From Stercorarius parasiticus (Eukaryota; Chordata; Aves; Charadriiformes; Stercorariidae), in assembly GCA_013396915.1 (NCBI GenBank), contig VWZL01002830.1:1-64000 (forward strand): 64,000 nucleotides of DNA, read 5' to 3'. Made by a program: the position numbers and the translations under genes. Positions 59,443 through 64,000 of this stretch are shown here, piece by piece. How positions within the stretch are numbered: position 1 is the first letter of the stretch; each line of letters begins with the position of its first letter. The notes beneath the pieces are model-generated. The model had not been told where the DNA came from, ran no database searches, and saw nothing but the letters and a program-made list of their open reading frames with translations.

Positions 59443-59586
59443 TTCCTTATTAAACTATCCTTATCTCGACGCATAATTTTTCTTGCTTTTTCTCTTTCTG
59501 TTCTCTCCCCTATCCCTCTGGTGGGTGAGTGAGTGAACAGCTATGTGGTTCTTTGCTGTCATCCTGGGTTAATCCACCACAAAACT

Positions 59587-60451
59587 GAATCCCATAGCAA
59601 GAGGATAAGGGAGCAACATTATATACCACCGTTGCTGTAATGAAAATTTTCTGATTCTGTTACTTGCTGTGCAACACAATTTTGTTACCACTGACTGTGA
59701 TTTTCCTAACATTTCATTTTTCCTTAAATATATTTTGTTGCTCTATCACGTATTTAAATAACAATATGCCAAACCCTCTGACATTACCTAATAATTCAAG
59801 CTGCTGAATTGTCAGCTTATAATAAGCAGAAAGATACAAGTACTTTTGAAACTTTTGCATATATTAATAGTAATTCAGTTTATTACTAATCTGATTTAAA
59901 ATGACTCTTTATTACAGCTTCGAGAATAAGAAATGCAGTAATAGTATTGCTAATAAAAATATAGTGTTACATACTTCAGAAATTTATGATTTAGCCCATT
60001 TGTGAAACCTTTTTCAAAGAGCGGAATGCAAAGAAAAGGAGCCTTAAAATGCTGAGGCTTTCTTCATTCACAAGAAAAATAAAATCCTGACACTGGGTTA
60101 ACAGCATTTTTATACAAAGAAAATAGTCACAGTGATGTACACTGATTTGGGTAGCTACTGGATGATTCTGAAGTGTGGAGCAGGTAAGACTGTATGGTGT
60201 TTCTGGTTTGGGAAGGACTTCTCTGGACAGAAACCAAGACCTAGAAGTGGTCATCTAGTGACTCTTTAGATACCCTACAGAATAAGAAGCACCTATAATG
60301 TCTATAGTACAGGAACTACAAGACATTTGTGCCCTTTAGGCAGGTAGGATACCGTCGACCATGCAGGATACAATAGGGAATCTCAAATGGTGCTTAACAC
60401 CTAAGTACTCCTGGAGGGTGACATTCATTGCTTTTAAATAACTGCATGTGA
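59587..60451. other. Non-coding spacer
   Basis: Nothing was recognised between the nested LTR and the CR1 3' end. Confidence 0.55.
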
Positions 60452-61143
60452 TCAAGCTGCCCAGCAAAAAAAGACCTGGGGGGAAAAGATCTGGAGGTAT
60501 TTTTTGGCAGCCAGCTGAATATGAGCCAGCAGCCTGCCCAGGTGGCCAAGAAGGCCAATAGCATCCTGGCTTGTATCAGAAACAGTGTGGCCAGCAGGAC
60601 TGGGGAAGTGATTGTCCCCCTATACTCAGCACTGGTGAGGTCACACCTCAGACTCTGTGTTCAGTTTTGGGCCCCTCACTACAATAAAGACATTAAGGTG
60701 CTGGGGCGTGACCAAAGAAGGGCAATGAACCTGGTGAAGGGTCTGGAGAACAAGCCTTATGAGGATCAGCTGAGGGAACTGGAGTTGTTTATTCTCAAGA
60801 AAAGAAGGCTGAGGGGAGATCTTACCTACCTGAAAGGAGGTTTTAGCGAGGTGGGGTCAGTTTCTTCTCCCAAGTAAGAAGTAATAGGACAAGAGGAAAA
60901 GGCCTCAAGTTGTATCACAGGATGTTTAGATTGGATATTAAGAATAATTTCTTCACTGAAAGGGTTGTCAAGCATTGGAACAGGCTGCCCAACGAAGTGG
61001 TTGAGTTACCATCCCTGAAGGTATTTAAAAGATGTGTAGATGTGGTGCTTAGGGCATGGTTTAGTGGTGGAGTTAGTGTTAGGTTTACAGTTGGACTCAA
61101 TGATCTTAAAGGTCTTTTCCAATCTAAATGATTCCATGATTCT
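60452..61143 (+). mobile_element. CR1 retrotransposon, 3' end, 5'-truncated
   Basis: It begins in the thumb region of ORF2 (aagctgcccagcaaa, then [20 protein letters not shown]) and ends in the CR1 tail (aatgattccatgattct). Open frames at 60521-60877 ([51 protein letters not shown]) and 60910-61131 ([53 protein letters not shown]) are in different frames because of a break near 60870. It shares its 3' signature with the copy at 11485-13170. A small irregularity near 60475-60510 suggests a local duplication of gacctgg-like sequence. Confidence 0.95.
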
Positions 61144-64000
61144 AAGCTGTTTAAGCTCTCATTAGGGTCAGTGGAGATCTGCCAATATTGTGTAATTTGT
61201 TTTGAATGGAGCCTGAAACTGAATTAATATCTGTAGGTGAGGAGGCTGTAGTGATCATGCTTGCTTTCTGGCCTCTTTTATTTTGCAATGAAGATGCAGC
61301 CTGAAGAGTCACATATTCCACATAATAAAAAACGTTCAGCACAGAGATATGGTTGACCTTATGAGATAATTGAAATCTAAGTGCTTTTAATTTATTCCAT
61401 CCCACTAGAATGCAAACCTCAAGGTCTTCCCTGGAGCAAAGCAGCCTGCACGTATGCTTTGAAAGAACAAAGTAGGAATCACCTGTTAAAAAAGACAATA
61501 CACCTTTATTGCTTAGCAATGTGAACTTGAACTGCTGGCTTGCAAAGCAGTGATCTCTCCCTGCAGTAATGAACAGATGGATTACTCTTGTCAGATATAT
61601 GTATCCATTTACCAGTTCATTCATCAAGGATCTTTGCTTCCCCTGGAGTCACTCACAAAGGTTTTCTCTATTTGAGATGAAAATACTGATCCCAGAGTAA
61701 TGAAAAATGTTGTCGCCACTGATTAAATTTGCCATGACTAGAACCTATGCATTTACCCAATCAATATGTACTTGCATCAGCCTCTCTTCTGTCTGTTTCT
61801 TAGTCAAGTTTATGAACGGTTATTTGGGGTTTTTAATACCTATACACCAAGAGAAACCTGAACCAAATAGAAAACTAGACTTCTTTTGATTCAAAAATTT
61901 GATTGTATAACAGTGACATATAACAATTTTAAGATGATAATGGCTATTTTTAATCTCATATTTGAACACTTAGACACGTTAAGATTGATGATTAACCCTA
62001 ATCAAAACAGAGAATATCAACGAATATCATCATTATCATGCAGATTTTTAAAATAAATAAAACTAAATCCAGTATGTGTTACCAGTATCCATTTCCAAGC
62101 TATATTATGAGAAATAAAGATGGGGAATTCACATGTATAAACCTGCAGTTCAGAAAACACAACACTGGTGATAAAAGTAGAAGCAGCTATTATTTCATGT
62201 AGCGTGACTTATCCCTTAAACTGATGAGCTTATTTCAAAATTCCAAGATATTTTAAAATAAAATAAAATTAAATTAAATTAAAAATGCACAATGTAAATT
62301 TCAAAATACAATTAATTAATATGAAAAAATATTTTATTCCAGCTCTCTTTAAAATGAGGCATTTTTACATTCCTGAAACTGTTATTATTATTATTTTGCT
62401 TCCTACTCCTCACAAGCAATTCTACATTCAATTCTATTTTCCTGCTATATCTTTTACACAGTTTTGTAGCCTGGTTGTTCCAATTTTTCCCATGAATTGG
62501 ATTCCCTACCCAGTTAATAGGCATAATTCATATGTCCAGATTTAAATATACTTTATTTTTCAGATAGTAACTCTGTGCTCCTGTAAGTGTCTCCTAAGAC
62601 AACTTTCAGGATAGAATGAATTTATGTGTGATCAGATTAATTACTTACTGATTATTTTTTTTTTCATTTCTCTGTACTGACTGCAAAAAGAGCTTATGAT
62701 AGCAGACTAAGTTTCAGAGATTCAAATTTAAGTCAGTATGCCTATTCTGTTTCCACTGATGCATCTGAAGTTATAATGAATCTTTAAAACACAATCAAAA
62801 TCTGCACTTAATTATGTAAGCAGCTGTCATAGAGAACAGAGCCAATAGGGATGAAGAGGAGTCTAAAAAATCTCCACAGGTCAGTAGTTCACTGTTTTAA
62901 TGGGGTAGTGATAAAGAGTTAAAAATAATCTCATCTGAGTGAAACAAATCTTTAAATACCCATCTTTTTCTTCCTGATAAATAATGAATTTCAGCAACTA
63001 AAAATAGCAGTTTTCTGTTTTTTGGTGCACAAATACTGCACTCTAAAAACTCTAAAAAATTCCCCTTCATCCTTCTAGCATCTGTAATTATTTGGGGGGC
63101 GGGGGGCAAAGCCCCTTTAAAATGTGTTTTTATGCAGTTACACCGAAGCACTAGTGTGGGAAGGGATTGGCTTCATCTTGATGCTTAAAGCTGACTGAAA
63201 AGAATATATTTATGATGCCCTGAGTGGGCTGGTAGCAATGATATAATTTAAAAAAAAAAAAAATCTCTGGAAATCATATAAGAAAAAAAACTAGGCAAAT
63301 TCAGCTGCTCTCTAATGGCATAAGAACCTGGTTTAGTTACAGCCTAGGGCTCTAACTCTGTGCCAAGATTTGAGACAGCCAGAGTTTTCACTTGAATGTT
63401 GTTAAGATGAGATCTGGATCTTCTTAAATACATAAAAATTAATACATCAAGATTTTGCTTGATAGTGATCACTGACCCTACTACTCAGGTTATTCTGCTC
63501 AGAAAGGCAATTAATTTTCACTGCCTCAGCAGAATTGCTTACTTGACCATTTGCTTTCACTTTTGTCTTTTATTTTTCAGAGCTTGGGGAATACCCTATA
63601 TGTACTTACAGTATTAAAATGTTCAAAGGCATTAACAGTGTGGATCATGGGAGTGGAGGGCAGGAGTTTGAAATGAAAGTCAAAGTTGGTAAATAAGTGA
63701 TCTATATCAGTGAAATTGGTAGGAGGTTAAAATGCTCCGCATCAGGGAGGCACATGAGCTGCTGGATGATTAAGCAGTGTCCTGCAGTAGTGGGAAAATG
63801 TAGCTCTGGCATGGGATTTGTTTCGGTCAGCTCTGAGGGTTGCACAAGCTATAAAAGGATTCCTTAATTGATCTTTTGGTGGCAGTTTGGCACAGTCTCT
63901 CATATAAGTGTGAAGCATTATGTGAACTGAAGCAACAACAAAAAAGCTGTTGATGTTTCTAACACAATGGCTGCTACTGCCTGGTAGCTGTGGGTGAATC
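61144..64000. other. AT-rich non-coding DNA to the window end
   Basis: No gene, RNA or transposon was recognised. It contains an AAAAT/AAATT repeat at 62255-62286 and poly(A) near 63248. The open frame of 158 codons on the minus strand (61627-61151) has no recognisable domain or family and I do not call it a gene. Confidence 0.55.
62255..62286. repeat. AAAAT/AAATT microsatellite
   Basis: aaaataaaataaaattaaat and continuing AAATT units over about 32 bases. Confidence 0.9.

Larger units (their letters stand above)
58277..59581 (+). mobile_element. ERVL-type solo LTR interrupted by a second LTR
   Basis: Aligned end to end with the LTR at 31199, the 5' end falls at 58277 (the first two bases are TA instead of TG) and the 3' end at 59581 (ttaatccaccaca). 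The 5 bases aaact lie outside both ends (58272-58276 and 59582-59586), a perfect target duplication that supports this placement. The LTR's TATA box is at 59193-59199, in ggggtataaaaactgagg. A second LTR in the same orientation occupies 58443-59112. Without it the outer LTR would be about 635 bp, including an expanded T/C tract at 59331-59442. Confidence 0.87.

Noticed and set aside
59262..59532. Serine/leucine-rich open frames on plus and a Lys/Arg/Glu-rich frame on minus
   Set aside because: They are translations of a CTT/CCTT repeat inside an LTR.
61151..61627. 158-codon open frame on the minus strand, the longest outside CR1 relics
   Set aside because: No recognisable domain, no splice or promoter context, and composition like its surroundings; a frame of this length is expected by chance in 64 kb.
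1..64000. A novel multi-gene system (defence, biosynthetic or toxin-antitoxin)
   Set aside because: The window is vertebrate non-coding DNA with dead retroelements; there are no adjacent co-oriented genes.

Overview
This window is nuclear DNA from a bird. The diagnostic evidence is eight copies or fragments of the CR1 non-LTR retrotransposon, several ending in the avian CR1 tail (repeats of ATTCTATG or its reverse complement), together with solo long terminal repeats (LTRs) of the types common in bird genomes. The DNA is AT-rich, sparse in genes, full of short A/T runs, and has one undetermined base (N at 47674). It looks like an intergenic desert or a very large intron on a large chromosome. 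I found no host protein-coding exon, tRNA, rRNA or other RNA gene that I can support. Almost every open frame over 60 codons is either chance or a retrotransposon relic.

Layout. 1-475: endonuclease part of a CR1 on the minus strand, running off the left edge. 3089-4013: solo LTR on the minus strand. 8158-8490: CR1 3' end on the minus strand. 11485-13170: CR1 reverse-transcriptase half on the plus strand. 18797-19160: short internal CR1 piece on the plus strand. 23200-23756: solo LTR. 24310-24950: old CR1 endonuclease piece on the minus strand. 31199-31744: solo LTR. 35641-37011: ERVL-type LTR on the plus strand with a second LTR inserted in it on the minus strand. 43519-43581: LTR scrap. About 45171-45514: a short LTR with promoter boxes. 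46974-47716: CR1 on the minus strand with an internal deletion at the N. 53796-61143: the densest cluster, holding a solo LTR, a 2.6-kb CR1, a second nested LTR pair and another CR1 3' end. The stretches between are AT-rich sequence with microsatellites, small tandem duplications and a few hairpins.

Nothing here works together as a pathway. What the window records is a history of insertions. Several LTRs keep 5-bp target duplications that fix their ends exactly (gacag, gtaat, aaact, ttgct), and nesting gives relative ages. No gag, pol or env remnant accompanies any LTR, so all appear to be solo LTRs left by recombination or fragments. The CR1 copies are all broken by stops, frameshifts or deletions. 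I did not find a new biological system. The points most worth a second look are the two nested LTRs (one LTR family inserted twice into ERVL-type LTRs), the deletion junction marked by an N, and two perfect hairpins of 12 and 14 bp.
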